Positions 25,104 to 34,379 are shown, numbered from the stretch's first letter. The stretch: 64,000 nucleotides of DNA from Planctomycetota bacterium (GCA_028291545.1 JAQGHR010000157.1:62001-126000), one strand, 5' to 3'. Notes: a model not told the origin generated them from the sequence alone. Program-made: numbers and translations.

Positions 25104-26125
25104 ATTCTCCTCGGGTCGTGGTGGTCGCTCTCAGTTTGAGCGTTGCACTCCTCGCACAATCCGGCGTCGCGCAGGAGACTGCGGCCCCGACGCCCAAGGG
25201 CGAGCCCTCCGTGAAGGTGGCCCAGACCGACGAGAAGGGGTTTCCCAATATCACGGTTGAATTCGAGGTCAAGTCGCCTACCGGCGGGAGAATTCTCGAC
25301 GCGACTCAGGATGACTTTCGGGTCGAGGAATATGGCTCGCCGGTGGTGTTCACGGGGTTTCGGAGTCCAATCTCAAAGGAGTTCCGGCCGACCACCGTCG
25401 TCCTGGTGCTGGACCGCAGCGGCAGCATGATGGCGGAAAACCGGATCGGTGGACTGAAACAGGCGGTGAGCGCCTTCTTGCGAAGGCAACCCGAGGGATC
25501 TCGCGTCGCCGTGATCGCGTTTGGTGATGAAGTGGAACTGATCTGCCCATTCACCGATGACCCAGATCGCGTGCGGCTCGCCGTGGGCGACCTGATTCCC
25601 GGCGGCAAGACCCGCTATTACGACGCGGTCTCGGCTGCGATCAAGCTCCTTGGCGACGAGACCGGTCGTCGCGCGGTGCTGGCCATGACCGACGGGGAGG
25701 ATAATCAGAGCCGATCGACGCTGACGTCGGTCGTCCTAGAGGCTCGACGCCAGGGACTGGCCGTTCATACGCTTGGACTCGGCTCGGAAGAAGAGATCGA
25801 GACGGACAAGCTTCGTGAACTGGCGGACAGCACTCGGGGGAAATCGTTTTCCGCTCGCGAGGCGGACGGACTTCGAACGATCTTCGAAGAAATTGCCGAA
25901 GACCTGGGTGGGCGATACAGCCTCACGTATCGGACCCAACACGAGCTTCAGGACGGAACCTTACGTCCGATCAGGGTTTACTACAAGAAAAGCAGCAAAG
26001 CGGGCGAATACGACGTGTATATTCCAGGGATGGTTGTACCCGCTGCAGGCTGGTCTTGGCTATTCCTGTCGCTTGTCGTCGCACTCGGCACGCTGACCGT
26101 CTTGCCCTCACGCTTGCGTCGATGA
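25100..26125 (+). CDS. Secreted, membrane-anchored VWA protein
   Basis: 341 residues. The GTG at 25100 overlaps the stop of the FHA/Ig gene (GTGA) and starts a signal peptide (VVVVALSLSVALLAQSGVAQ, cleavage near 25). A VWA domain at about 98-275 has MIDAS D105-R-S107-G-S109 (VLDRSGSMM), GGKTRYYDAV and AMTDGED. A single membrane helix at about 317-335 (WSWLFLSLVVALGTLTV) and a short basic tail anchor it, leaving the VWA outside the cytosol. It is the last gene of the Hsp70 operon, so the operon has VWA domains on both sides of the membrane. Confidence 0.9.
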   Translation: MNSPRVVVVALSLSVALLAQSGVAQETAAPTPKGEPSVKVAQTDEKGFPNITVEFEVKSPTGGRILDATQDDFRVEEYGSPVVFTGFRSPISKEFRPTTVVLVLDRSGSMMAENRIGGLKQAVSAFLRRQPEGSRVAVIAFGDEVELICPFTDDPDRVRLAVGDLIPGGKTRYYDAVSAAIKLLGDETGRRAVLAMTDGEDNQSRSTLTSVVLEARRQGLAVHTLGLGSEEEIETDKLRELADSTRGKSFSAREADGLRTIFEEIAEDLGGRYSLTYRTQHELQDGTLRPIRVYYKKSSKAGEYDVYIPGMVVPAAGWSWLFLSLVVALGTLTVLPSRLRR

Positions 26126-26444
26126 CGACGCCTGAATGTCGGATTCCTGGAAGATCCGCAATTTGCGCGGAATTTTCTGCGGCCTTGGCACGCAGCAAGC
26201 AGGCGACTGCCCGCCGCACTGCCTGGATCAAGGACCACCGACCGCGAGGCATTGCTGGCTACTCAGCGACGTAGCCGCGCCGACCGAACTCTTGTGGGAG
26301 AGTTCGGCATTGTCGGCAAATTCGACGCGACTTGGCGCTTTGTCCAAAGTTTGCGGTCAAGAGGGCACGGGGCGATTGGCGATGTCTGACTTATCGGGGT
26401 CTCTCCGACCCACCAAGAGTCACGATCTGCTGAGAGGAGTTACC
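26126..26444. other. Intergenic region after the Hsp70 operon
   Basis: 319 bases. It contains a hairpin at 26284-26307 (see separate entry) and, just before the next gene, a good Shine-Dalgarno GAGAGGAG at 26431-26438. I see no gene. Confidence 0.5.
26284..26307 (+). terminator. Candidate terminator hairpin after the Hsp70 operon
   Basis: CCGAACTCT (26284-26292) pairs with AGAGTTCGG (26299-26307), 9 bp, 6-nt loop. It lies 158 nt after the last gene. No T-tract, so it is tentative. Confidence 0.35.
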
Positions 26445-28526
26445 ATGCAACGAACCCGCACCTGGATGTTTGCCCTGATGGCCGGAGGGCTGGCATTCAA
26501 CCTTGGGGCCGCGCCCGCAACGCCGACCTACATCAATGTGGAAGCGGCTATCGCTCGCGTTCAACAAGCGTGGGCCACTCCCGGTGTGACCCCGGACCCC
26601 AATGCGCCGGGCTGGAATGCACTCTTCGACGCCATACGGAGAGACCTAGTCGGCTACACGACTGCAAAATCGGAAGATGATCGGCTACGAGCACTAGGTC
26701 GCTTGTATCAGATTACCGCCGCTCTGGACGCGGTGAGCTGGGAGCCGGCGTTCGAGCTTCGGAACGAGTTGCGGACCTGGCTCCGTCCTCGCATCGTGCT
26801 CGCCTGGGCGTCACGCCGGCTTGTCGCGACGGTCCAGGGGCTGCCTCCCGCTCCCGACGCCAACTTGCAGGGAAATCGGGAGCGCTGGGTCACGTTCGTC
26901 GGGAACGACCTTGGTTCCGCCCTTCGTGACTATGAAGCGGCCGGTCAGGTCCGTGAACGACGAGTGGCGCTCGGGAAAGTTTACTCGGCATTGAGCTCGA
27001 TCCATCAGGGCAACCAGGCGCACCCGTGGGGGCCCTCGGTCGAACTGGAGTTCGCGCTCGACGACCTGTACAACGGCCCGAATCTCCAGGCGACGGCCGA
27101 TGCGCCTTCCGTTTCTTCTCGTCTGGCGAACTACGTCGTCGAGTCCGGGCCGGTCTACCGAAACGGGCAGACCACCTACGTTACGGCCGGGCCGTATCTC
27201 GGATTCGGGCTGATGGCCAGTGACGACGGGATCATTTTCTTCAATCGGCAAGCGCTCAGCAGCGTGACGCCGATCAACGGGTTCCAGCAGCAGGTCAACA
27301 GCGATCCCCAGGGGCGACGCGCCGCCAAGCTCTACCAATTCGATGCGACTTCCACGGATCAGTCCGTTTTGACGGTCGTTGCTGTCCTTCGGCCCAGTGG
27401 ACTCCAACTGTTTCCGGACAACACGCACGCCACCAATGCCACGGTCGGGTCGGCCCCCCAGCCCGGAAAAGGGTTGGGGCGAGGGATTGCCTCGTTGATC
27501 GGTCTGAATCAGTACAAGATCACCGAGAAAGTTCACGACGGCGCGATTGATAAGATCCGGCAGCAAGTTGCGCAGGGGGCACGCGAGGAGGCCACGGAAC
27601 GATCGGCCCGCCGGGCCAGTCAGACGAATGCGACTCTCGCGAACGTCTTCTCCGGGCCGGACAAGCTTGTCGTGAAGACGATCGAGATTGATGGGCTTCG
27701 TCTTCGATCGCGGCCGGAGTTCGTCATTGTGGACGGGCGAGTAGCATGGAGAGATGTAGCCGATCAGTTTGGCGCCGAGATGCCGAAGCCGTGGAAGTTC
27801 TTCACCGCCGGCACCGGCGTTTCCGCCGACGTCCAAATTGCTTCGGTCATGAACAACCTGACCCGCGGCTACCTCCAGACCGACCCGGTCAAGTCCGTCA
27901 ATAATTTGATGATCGTGACCCGTAAGGTCCCTCCCGGCGCGCCCGCCAAGGAAGGGATCACCGTTTCGGAAAATGTCGATTTCGCCAGATTCGTCACGGC
28001 CGTGAACGACGCCCGAGCCGCCAATGATCCGAAAGTCATGGCGATTCGAGTGAAGAAGCCCGGCCAGCCTCCCGAGTTCTCGGTCGATCGCAACGGCTTC
28101 CTGGTCGCGATCGTCCGTGATTTCAGCCTTGAGGTCCCGGCCCCCGAAGCCGCCGCCAAGGGCGGACTGGCGGGGCCCGCCGCCAAGATCTACCGGATCG
28201 AGGCACCGGCGGCCGAATTCGCGATCTCCTTCCAGGTCACCCCGGCCTCGAACAATCTCCCGATGCGATTTGTCGGACGCATCGAGTCGTTTGACCCCGG
28301 TCCGGGGGCACGGGTCCTTGCCATCAACGATGACGAGACCAAGGCCCTGCCCTTGACCGCCTTCACTTCGGCTTTTGTTCTGAACGTATTTGGGAGCAGG
28401 CTCAAAGGTCAGCCAATCGACGCGCCGCTCTCGAACCTGAACATTCCCGGGTTCAACCTGACATCGGTCTCTGCCATCGATCCGACGGGCTGGATGAGGG
28501 TGACGATGACCCCGATCGCACGCTGA
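26445..28526 (+). CDS. Large secreted protein of unknown function
   Basis: 693 residues from the ATG at 26445, with GAGAGGAG 6-13 nt upstream and a signal peptide (MFALMAGGLAFNLGAAPA). I recognise no domain. The first 200 residues are helical with many Trp and Arg; residues 240-330 are beta-rich (TYVTAGPYLGFGLM); the middle has a charged helical segment (IRQQVAQGAREEATERSARR); the C-terminal third is beta-rich again (RFVGRIESFDPGPG). No Cys-rich or heme motifs. It follows the Hsp70 operon in the same direction but behind a 319-bp gap, so it may be separate. A good terminator follows. Confidence 0.8.
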   Translation: MQRTRTWMFALMAGGLAFNLGAAPATPTYINVEAAIARVQQAWATPGVTPDPNAPGWNALFDAIRRDLVGYTTAKSEDDRLRALGRLYQITAALDAVSWEPAFELRNELRTWLRPRIVLAWASRRLVATVQGLPPAPDANLQGNRERWVTFVGNDLGSALRDYEAAGQVRERRVALGKVYSALSSIHQGNQAHPWGPSVELEFALDDLYNGPNLQATADAPSVSSRLANYVVESGPVYRNGQTTYVTAGPYLGFGLMASDDGIIFFNRQALSSVTPINGFQQQVNSDPQGRRAAKLYQFDATSTDQSVLTVVAVLRPSGLQLFPDNTHATNATVGSAPQPGKGLGRGIASLIGLNQYKITEKVHDGAIDKIRQQVAQGAREEATERSARRASQTNATLANVFSGPDKLVVKTIEIDGLRLRSRPEFVIVDGRVAWRDVADQFGAEMPKPWKFFTAGTGVSADVQIASVMNNLTRGYLQTDPVKSVNNLMIVTRKVPPGAPAKEGITVSENVDFARFVTAVNDARAANDPKVMAIRVKKPGQPPEFSVDRNGFLVAIVRDFSLEVPAPEAAAKGGLAGPAAKIYRIEAPAAEFAISFQVTPASNNLPMRFVGRIESFDPGPGARVLAINDDETKALPLTAFTSAFVLNVFGSRLKGQPIDAPLSNLNIPGFNLTSVSAIDPTGWMRVTMTPIAR

Positions 28527-28548
28527 AGCGGCGCGCAATGAGTGCCGT

Positions 28549-28585
28549 GCCGGCCGAGGCCCCTGGTCTCGGCCGGCTCGTTTTG
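28549..28585 (+). terminator. Rho-independent-type terminator
   Basis: GCCGGCCGAG (28549-28558) pairs perfectly with CTCGGCCGGC (28568-28577), 9-nt loop, followed by TCGTTTT. It lies 22 nt after the stop of the large secreted protein gene. It is the clearest terminator in the window. Confidence 0.75.
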
Positions 28586-28643
28586 GTGGACTGATCACTG
28601 AGAGATCGATCTCGGACACATCTCGACACTGGATGAAAACGCA

Positions 28644-29324
28644 ATGGCGTCCCGCGATTCGGAACCGCTTCTCGCAATTTTCGACCATGATGGCGTCCTC
28701 GTGGACTCTCTGGAACTTCATCAGAACGCGTGGCTCGAACTCGGTCGCAGCGCGGGGCTGGACGTGACGCCAACGTTCATCCACGAGACGTTCGGGATGA
28801 CGAACCCGAGCATTTTTCGCAGGCTGCTCGGCGAGGACATCGGAGAAGAGGAGATGGCCCGGTATGGGCTGATCAAGGAGACCTACTATCGGGACTCGGC
28901 TCGGGGAACGATCAGTCTCATGGATGGCGTGAGGGACCTGCTCGACGGACTCTCCGAGGCCGGCGTCCTGCTGGCGATCGGTTCCAGCGGCGTCCTTCCC
29001 AACCTGGAGTTGACCGTCTCGGAGTGCGGGTTGGAGGGCCGATTCGCCGCGATCGCATCGCTCGAGGACATCCGCCGAGGCAAGCCCGATCCGGAAGTCT
29101 TTCTTGTCGCGGCAAGTAAGGCCGGCGTCGCCCCGAGCCGGGCGGTCGTGTTCGAGGATGCCACCGTCGGAATTCAGGCGGCGAAGGCGGCTGGAATGAG
29201 GGCGGTCGGGGTAGGCACGACCCATCCGCTCGAAGCCCTCCTCGCGGCCGGAGCGGACGAAGTCGTGATGAACCTGGCGGACTATCCCATCTCTCGACTC
29301 CTACGTCAGATGCGCGCGGATTGA
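28644..29324 (+). CDS. HAD-superfamily phosphatase / beta-phosphoglucomutase-like
   Basis: 226 residues, typical for the subfamily. Motif I is IFDHDGVLVDS with nucleophile Asp14 and acid/base Asp16 (Met is commonly His here). A helical cap follows at about 20-85, motif II is the Ser/Thr in AIGSSG, motif III the Lys in RRGKPDPEVF and motif IV VVFEDATVGIQAAKAAGM. The family dephosphorylates or isomerises sugar phosphates in the cytosol; the substrate cannot be assigned. It stands alone after a terminator. Confidence 0.93.
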   Translation: MASRDSEPLLAIFDHDGVLVDSLELHQNAWLELGRSAGLDVTPTFIHETFGMTNPSIFRRLLGEDIGEEEMARYGLIKETYYRDSARGTISLMDGVRDLLDGLSEAGVLLAIGSSGVLPNLELTVSECGLEGRFAAIASLEDIRRGKPDPEVFLVAASKAGVAPSRAVVFEDATVGIQAAKAAGMRAVGVGTTHPLEALLAAGADEVVMNLADYPISRLLRQMRAD

Positions 29325-29646
29325 CCCCTCGGTGGCGAGCCGGGTAGTTGCCGGATGTGTCCCACCGCGGCTACAGTTCAGGTGACCGGGCCGATGTTGC
29401 CAATGGCAGCCGCATTGGGGACCGCGCACCGACTTCGAATTTGCGGGGAGGGCCGTCGAGATGGAACCATCCAACTGTCATCGGGAGAGATGGCATTGAG
29501 CCATGAATTCAACCTCTCGACGGAGATTTTGACGATCACGTCGATCGACAAGGCCAGGCGAAGTCTAGGATTTACGGCCTCATCGGGCGTCTACGGTAAC
29601 ACCCCCTGGATTTTGGCCCAGATTGCCGTCAGGGGGATTTAAGTCC
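29325..29646. other. Intergenic region
   Basis: 322 bases between the HAD gene and the methyltransferase gene. An open frame at 29355-29642 has no family resemblance and no good start. I see no repeat or known RNA. It likely holds the methyltransferase promoter. Confidence 0.45.
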
Positions 29647-30333
29647 ATGCCCTCCTCTCATTCCACTGCGGGCGATCTGGAACATCTCTACGCCCACCGA
29701 TTCTCGGCCAGAGAACGGATTGAAAAAGCGAAGCTTTGGCGGATCCTTTGCGACGATTTCTTCAGTCGCTATGTACCGCCCGACGCCACGATACTCGACC
29801 TGGGTGCGGGATATTGCGATTTCATCAATAACGTCCGCGGCGCTCGCAAGATTGCCGTGGATCTGAACGCGGAAACCGTCCGAGCGGCGGCGAGTGACGT
29901 GGAAGTTCTGACGATCGACCTCGAACGCATCGCCGAACTGATCGAGCCGGAGACGGTGGACCTCGTATTTGCGTCCAATGTCTTCGAGCATTTGCGGGGG
30001 CCGGATTCCTTGCTCGCAGTCTTGGCCGCGGTCCACCGTGTCCTTCGTCCTGGAGGCCGCATCGTCGTGACTCAGCCCAACGTCGGGCCGCTCGGCGCTG
30101 CGTTCTGGGACTTCATCGATCACACCCTGCCGTTGACCGAGAAGGGGATGGCCGAAGCGATGGGAATCACCGGGTTCGAAGTCATCGAGTCCCGCGCCCG
30201 GTTCCTGCCCTACACGACGAAGAGCCGCCTCCCGAAATGGTCCGTCCTGGTTCGCGCCTACATTCGACTCCGGCCCGCCCACTGGTTTTTCGGCAAGCAA
30301 ATGTTGATTGTTGCGCGGAAGCCTGGGCCATGA
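29647..30333 (+). CDS. SAM-dependent class I methyltransferase
   Basis: 228 residues from the ATG at 29647 (an upstream in-frame Met exists at 29623). Motif I is ILDLGAGYCDF with the following acidic VDLN, motif II the VDLVFASNVFEHL stretch and motif III VLRPGGRIVVTQPNV, a Methyltransf_11/23 Rossmann fold. The substrate is unknown; context with a possible glycosyltransferase remnant suggests surface polysaccharide or lipid modification. Its stop overlaps the start of a 24-codon reading frame that may be a gene relic. Confidence 0.9.
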   Translation: MPSSHSTAGDLEHLYAHRFSARERIEKAKLWRILCDDFFSRYVPPDATILDLGAGYCDFINNVRGARKIAVDLNAETVRAAASDVEVLTIDLERIAELIEPETVDLVFASNVFEHLRGPDSLLAVLAAVHRVLRPGGRIVVTQPNVGPLGAAFWDFIDHTLPLTEKGMAEAMGITGFEVIESRARFLPYTTKSRLPKWSVLVRAYIRLRPAHWFFGKQMLIVARKPGP

Positions 30334-30404
30334 ACGCGCGTCCTGAAGTCGACTTCTGGATCTCGGCCTACAATCAAGGCAAATATCGGCCGCTGATCCG
30401 ATGA
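30330..30404 (+). pseudogene. Possible relic of a family-2 glycosyltransferase start
   Basis: The ATG at 30330 overlaps the methyltransferase stop by 4 bp (ATGA), the arrangement of a coupled gene, but the frame ends after 24 codons. Its PEVDFWISAYNQGKY resembles the opening strand of GT2 enzymes (V-x-V-V-I-P-x-Y-N-x-x-x-Y). No continuation in any frame over the next 500 bases matches a GT2. It may be a truncated gene; it is too short to be sure. Confidence 0.3.
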
Positions 30405-30943
30405 GACCGATCGACTCGTTCCAATGCCCGCGTGCCTTGATCGTCAAGGATCCGGACCTGGATGACCCGGCGCCATCACGGGGGTGATGGCCGAGGTCGA
30501 TATTCTCCCGATGACGGATCGTTCCAACATCCTGGCCATCGGTGGCACTGACTCGAGACAACGGCTACCATATCGCTCGGGCGTCACGATTCGTAATAGC
30601 CTGCAGGTAGATCGGTGGCACTCCGTCAGGCAGACGCTCTCGCGACCCTCGGGCAACTCGCTGGCGTGGCACACCGCGATGCCCATCCACGACGCGACGC
30701 ACGCCTCACGCGGCCGTCAACCAGGCACCTTGATCTCGATCAAGTGCCAGGGCGAACATGAACTCACGAGGCAAATTCCTGCGAAAGCCGATGCCGACGG
30801 CCGGAAGATCACCTAAACTTCCTGGACCCGACACGAAAAGCCCACAGAGTCCTCTAGATTTCGACTCCGTAACTTGCTGCCGAGTTAACTTTGTTGGTAC
30901 GGCGATTCATGACCCACCGTCCGCCTGGCGGAGCCCGCCCGAG
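30405..30943. other. Region with no supported gene
   Basis: About 540 bases before the large membrane protein gene. Frames present at 30484-30816 and on the minus strand at 30444-30686 lack any recognisable family or consistent codon preference. It follows the possible glycosyltransferase relic, so it may be decayed coding DNA. GGTGGCACT occurs twice, at about 30542 and 30614. Confidence 0.45.
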
Positions 30944-32734
30944 ATGAGCGGTATGGCCCGAGATGATGATCGGCTCTCCGAGGTGAAACCGGAATCGGGG
31001 CCGGGCCCAGGGCGACGGGCGGCCGTCCTCGCCGGCATCGTTTCCATGCTCGCGGGATTGTTGATTTCGGTGGCCCCACATCTCGCCTGGTGGGCCAAGA
31101 GCGGCGAGCCCGTATACATCGCCGATCACGACGACACGTTCTATCTCGCGTACACCACGCAGGCCTTTTTTCAGCACCCTTTGCGGATTACCGATCCCAT
31201 CCTGAAGACGGGCGGTTCAAGTCAGTTCCCCAGGGTGCAACTTGTCCCCCCGGTCGTGCTCGCCAAAGGTCTTGGCCTCCGGCCTGTGGACGTTCTCCTA
31301 CTCTGGCGGATCTGGGGTGGGTTGAGCATCGGACTGGCGTGCTATTGCCTGGCGCTCATCATCGTCAAGCGTCCGTGGGTCGCCGCAGGCGTCGCAATCC
31401 TTTTTTTTTCGGATACGAGCGTTGTGATCGGTCGGCCGATCGTGAGGAGTCTCCTGCTCGCCGCAAGGGCCGCTACTGGCGGTCTGACGGTTGCCGACAT
31501 CGGAAAGCGCCCGAACCTCATGCCACATTGGCGGCTGATCACCCCGTCGGTGAGCTTCGCGTTCTTGCTCGCCCACACGTCGCTGATGCTCCACGCTCGG
31601 GAGAAGCCGACACGATCCAACATCGTCCTCGCAGGCATCGGCTTCGGCCTGTTATTCCATGTCTATTTCTACTTCTGGACGGCGGCAATGGTAGCGCTCG
31701 GGCTGGTTTGGTTGGTCGACACCGGGCATCGCCGGGTCCCCTTCATGGTCGGCCTGATCGGTCTCACTCTGGGTTGTCCCTCGATACTTGCGAACGTCCG
31801 ATTCAAGTGGGACTATCCGAGCGACTGGCTCTACCGAATGGACAACTTCCTGCCCATACCCAGAACATCGGAGTGGCTGATTCCGTGGGGTACGATCGCC
31901 ATCCTGGCGGTCGCCGTCCCGTGGGCGTTCTTCCGCAGGAGGGAACTCTCCTACGTCGCCTGCATGGCGGTCGCCGGATTGATCATGGTCAATCACCAGT
32001 TGGCCACGGGCGTTCAGATCCAGAACTGGCATTGGTGCTACGTTTGGGGACCGTTTACCTGGTTCTTGGTTGTGTTTGAATTGCTCCCGATTGTCCAACG
32101 TGCCACAACTCGTTCGAGGAATCTCCGTATCACTGTGTCGGCTGGGGTCCTGGCTCTCTACGGGTTTGGTCTCTATCTTCGAGCCTGCGAATCGACGCGC
32201 GCTCCCGATTCCCGTCTCGTCCAATCCCTCTATTGGTCGTATCGAGATCAGAAGCGTTCGCCGGGATGGCCGGCATTCTCCCCGAACGAAGTCGTCGCCG
32301 GAGATCCAGGATTCCTGGAGATCGCCGGCATGGCGGAGGATCTCCGACCGCTCGATCATTATGCTTTGACAGCCAGTCCGAGCACGCTCGAGCCGGAGCG
32401 AGAGGAACGGATCGCATTGAACGCCGTTCTCCGGGGCATGACTCGCGACGCATTTCGCGCGTGGCAGGCCGAAGAATTGAGCGGGGGATGGGGACCATGG
32501 CTGCGCGATCCGGCCCTGCGCGAGGAAAAGCTGGCTCGGATGCTCTCTCGTTTCGAGCGATTGAGCGAGAATCGATCGGCTGACGTCCGACGATTTCAGA
32601 TTCGCTATCTGGGCCTCCCCGCCGGCAGTTCCGACAAGCACCTCGGAGCCGGATGGGGGCGGCTCCAATCGGGACCTACGTGGGATATTTACGAGTATCT
32701 CGATCGATCGAAGAACTCCTCTCCCGGCACCTGA
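30944..32734 (+). CDS. Multi-pass membrane protein, GT-C-like, function unknown
   Basis: 596 residues from the ATG at 30944; ATGs upstream in frame (30758) and at 30953 are alternatives. About ten membrane helices between residues 25 and 430. Between helices 1 and 2 is an acidic loop (YIADHDDTFYLAYTTQAFF) whose HDD resembles the Asp-containing first loop of GT-C glycosyltransferases. The soluble C-terminal part (about 450-596) is Arg/Glu-rich and not recognised. Its role is therefore only a guess: transfer from a lipid-linked sugar or another envelope function. It precedes gpsA by 17 bp, so both could be one operon. Confidence 0.75.
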   Translation: MSGMARDDDRLSEVKPESGPGPGRRAAVLAGIVSMLAGLLISVAPHLAWWAKSGEPVYIADHDDTFYLAYTTQAFFQHPLRITDPILKTGGSSQFPRVQLVPPVVLAKGLGLRPVDVLLLWRIWGGLSIGLACYCLALIIVKRPWVAAGVAILFFSDTSVVIGRPIVRSLLLAARAATGGLTVADIGKRPNLMPHWRLITPSVSFAFLLAHTSLMLHAREKPTRSNIVLAGIGFGLLFHVYFYFWTAAMVALGLVWLVDTGHRRVPFMVGLIGLTLGCPSILANVRFKWDYPSDWLYRMDNFLPIPRTSEWLIPWGTIAILAVAVPWAFFRRRELSYVACMAVAGLIMVNHQLATGVQIQNWHWCYVWGPFTWFLVVFELLPIVQRATTRSRNLRITVSAGVLALYGFGLYLRACESTRAPDSRLVQSLYWSYRDQKRSPGWPAFSPNEVVAGDPGFLEIAGMAEDLRPLDHYALTASPSTLEPEREERIALNAVLRGMTRDAFRAWQAEELSGGWGPWLRDPALREEKLARMLSRFERLSENRSADVRRFQIRYLGLPAGSSDKHLGAGWGRLQSGPTWDIYEYLDRSKNSSPGT

Positions 32735-32751
32735 GCGAGCATCCCCGATCT

Positions 32752-33762
32752 ATGTCTCAACCAGCATTTCAGCACGTGACGGTACTCGGAGCAGGCGGCA
32801 TGGGAACCGCCCTGGCCCTTCTGCTCGCTCGTTCGACCGGCTCGATCCGGCTCTGGGCGCGAGATCCTGTACGCGCCCGATTGATGCGGGAAACGAGGGC
32901 GAACCTGCTCCACCTCCCCGGAGCCCTGCTCCCCGAGAACATCCTTGTCACGTCCGACCCCCGCGAAGCCTGTGACGGGTCCGACCTGGTCGTCGTGGCG
33001 ATCCCGACAGCGTTCCTCCGGTCCACCCTTCTTTCCCTGAATGTCTCTTTCCCTCCGCAGGTTCCCGCTCTGAGCGTGGTCAAGGGGATCGAGCAGGACT
33101 CGTTCGCACGACCGAGCGAGATCATCGTGGACACCCTGGGCTCCCGACCCGTCGCGGTCCTCAGCGGCCCGAGCCACGCTGAGGAGATCGCGCGCGGGTT
33201 GCCTGCGTCGGTCGTCGTCGCGTCCGACGAGGAACCGCTCAATGTGGCGATTCAGGAAGTCTTGAATGGTCCGACGTTTCGAGTCTACACGAACTCGGAC
33301 GTGCTGGGAGTTGAACTGGCGGGGGCCATGAAAAACATCCTCGGCATTGCTGCCGGGATATGCGACGGGCTGGGTTTCGGTGATAATGCGAAGGCAGCGC
33401 TGCTGACGCGGGGACTGGTTGAGATCGCGCGGTTCTCCTGCGAGATGGGCGCGCGGCCGTCAACGTTCCTGGGTCTGGCGGGGGTAGGCGACGTGATCAC
33501 GACCTGTTACAGCCCTTTCGGACGCAACCGTTCGGTGGGGATCAAGATCGGTCAGGGTGCGACGCTCCCCGAGGCGCTCGTCGGCATGACGAACGTGGCG
33601 GAAGGCGTAACGACCGCCAGGAGTGTCCATGCTCTGGCCCGTTCGCGAGGCGTGGCGATGCCGATTACCGATGAAGTCTATCGGATTCTGCACGAGGGCA
33701 AACCGCCCCGCGCGGCCGTGACTGATCTCATGCTCAGGCTCCCGAAGGTCGAATGGCCCTGA
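32752..33762 (+). CDS. gpsA: Glycerol-3-phosphate dehydrogenase [NAD(P)+]
   Basis: 336 residues, normal for GpsA. The NAD-binding motif GAGGMGTALALLLA is at 11-24, the catalytic region includes LSGPSHAEEIARGLP and the Lys in GAMKNILGIAAGICDGLGFGDN, and LGLAGVGDVITTCYSPFGRNRSVG ends the domain (family blocks seen here in shorter pieces). It reduces dihydroxyacetone phosphate to sn-glycerol-3-phosphate for phospholipid synthesis in the cytosol. It overlaps the DUF1802 gene by 10 bp. Confidence 0.97.
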   Translation: MSQPAFQHVTVLGAGGMGTALALLLARSTGSIRLWARDPVRARLMRETRANLLHLPGALLPENILVTSDPREACDGSDLVVVAIPTAFLRSTLLSLNVSFPPQVPALSVVKGIEQDSFARPSEIIVDTLGSRPVAVLSGPSHAEEIARGLPASVVVASDEEPLNVAIQEVLNGPTFRVYTNSDVLGVELAGAMKNILGIAAGICDGLGFGDNAKAALLTRGLVEIARFSCEMGARPSTFLGLAGVGDVITTCYSPFGRNRSVGIKIGQGATLPEALVGMTNVAEGVTTARSVHALARSRGVAMPITDEVYRILHEGKPPRAAVTDLMLRLPKVEWP

Positions 33763-34358
33763 TCTCTCCTACTTCGGTCGTACTTGATCCGGATCGTGTG
33801 AAAGTCGCCTACAAGGAATGGGCGGGGATATGCCGCGCGCTGGGTTCGGGAAGGCAGTCGATCCTGCTGCGAAAGGGGGGGATTGCCGAGGGTCCAGCTG
33901 GCTTTCGGCCCGAATACCCGAGATTCTGGCTCTACCCCACTCATCTTCATGAGGCCCAGCAGGGTGTCCGCGAGCCGTCGGGCGAGCCTCCCCCCACAAG
34001 GTACGACGGGTTGGTGGATCTGGAACTCTTCGCCGTGGTCGAGACCGTTGCGCGGCTCGAACGTGCGGAAGAAATCGGTGCGCTCGACGAATTCCATGTG
34101 TGGACCGACGAGACCGTTCGATCGCGATTCAACTACCGGTCGCCGGGCCTCTGGGTCTTGGCGGTGAGGGTCTTTCGACGTTTACCGTCTCACCGCATCG
34201 CCGCAACCTCCGATCACGCCGGATGCAAGTCGTGGGTGCTTCTGGACGACTCCCTTCCGATGGACCACTTGGTACCAGTGCTTTCGGAGAGCGAGGCGTC
34301 CAGCCGGCATGCGGCGCTGGCCATGGCCCTTTCACTCTCCCCGTCTCTCTCCAAATGA
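33753..34358 (+). CDS. DUF1802 family protein
   Basis: 201 residues. The N-terminal AYKEWAGICRALGSGRQSILLRKGGI is split by the family hallmarks KEWA and LLRKGGI, followed by FWLYPTHLHEAQ, a match to DUF1802 (usual form: FWLYPTyfHQ). Function is unknown; the family occurs in cyanobacteria, firmicutes and planctomycetes as a stand-alone cytosolic protein. The overlap with gpsA shows cotranscription and translational coupling. Confidence 0.85.
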   Translation: MALISPTSVVLDPDRVKVAYKEWAGICRALGSGRQSILLRKGGIAEGPAGFRPEYPRFWLYPTHLHEAQQGVREPSGEPPPTRYDGLVDLELFAVVETVARLERAEEIGALDEFHVWTDETVRSRFNYRSPGLWVLAVRVFRRLPSHRIAATSDHAGCKSWVLLDDSLPMDHLVPVLSESEASSRHAALAMALSLSPSLSK

Positions 34359-34379
34359 CCCTCGCGACCGAGCACCTCC

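Noticed and set aside
26811-29225. 804-codon open frame on the minus strand across the secreted protein and HAD genes
   Set aside because: It spans two unrelated, well-supported plus-strand genes and their terminator, so it cannot be a real gene.
29355-29642. 95-codon frame before the methyltransferase
   Set aside because: No Shine-Dalgarno, no family; probably chance.
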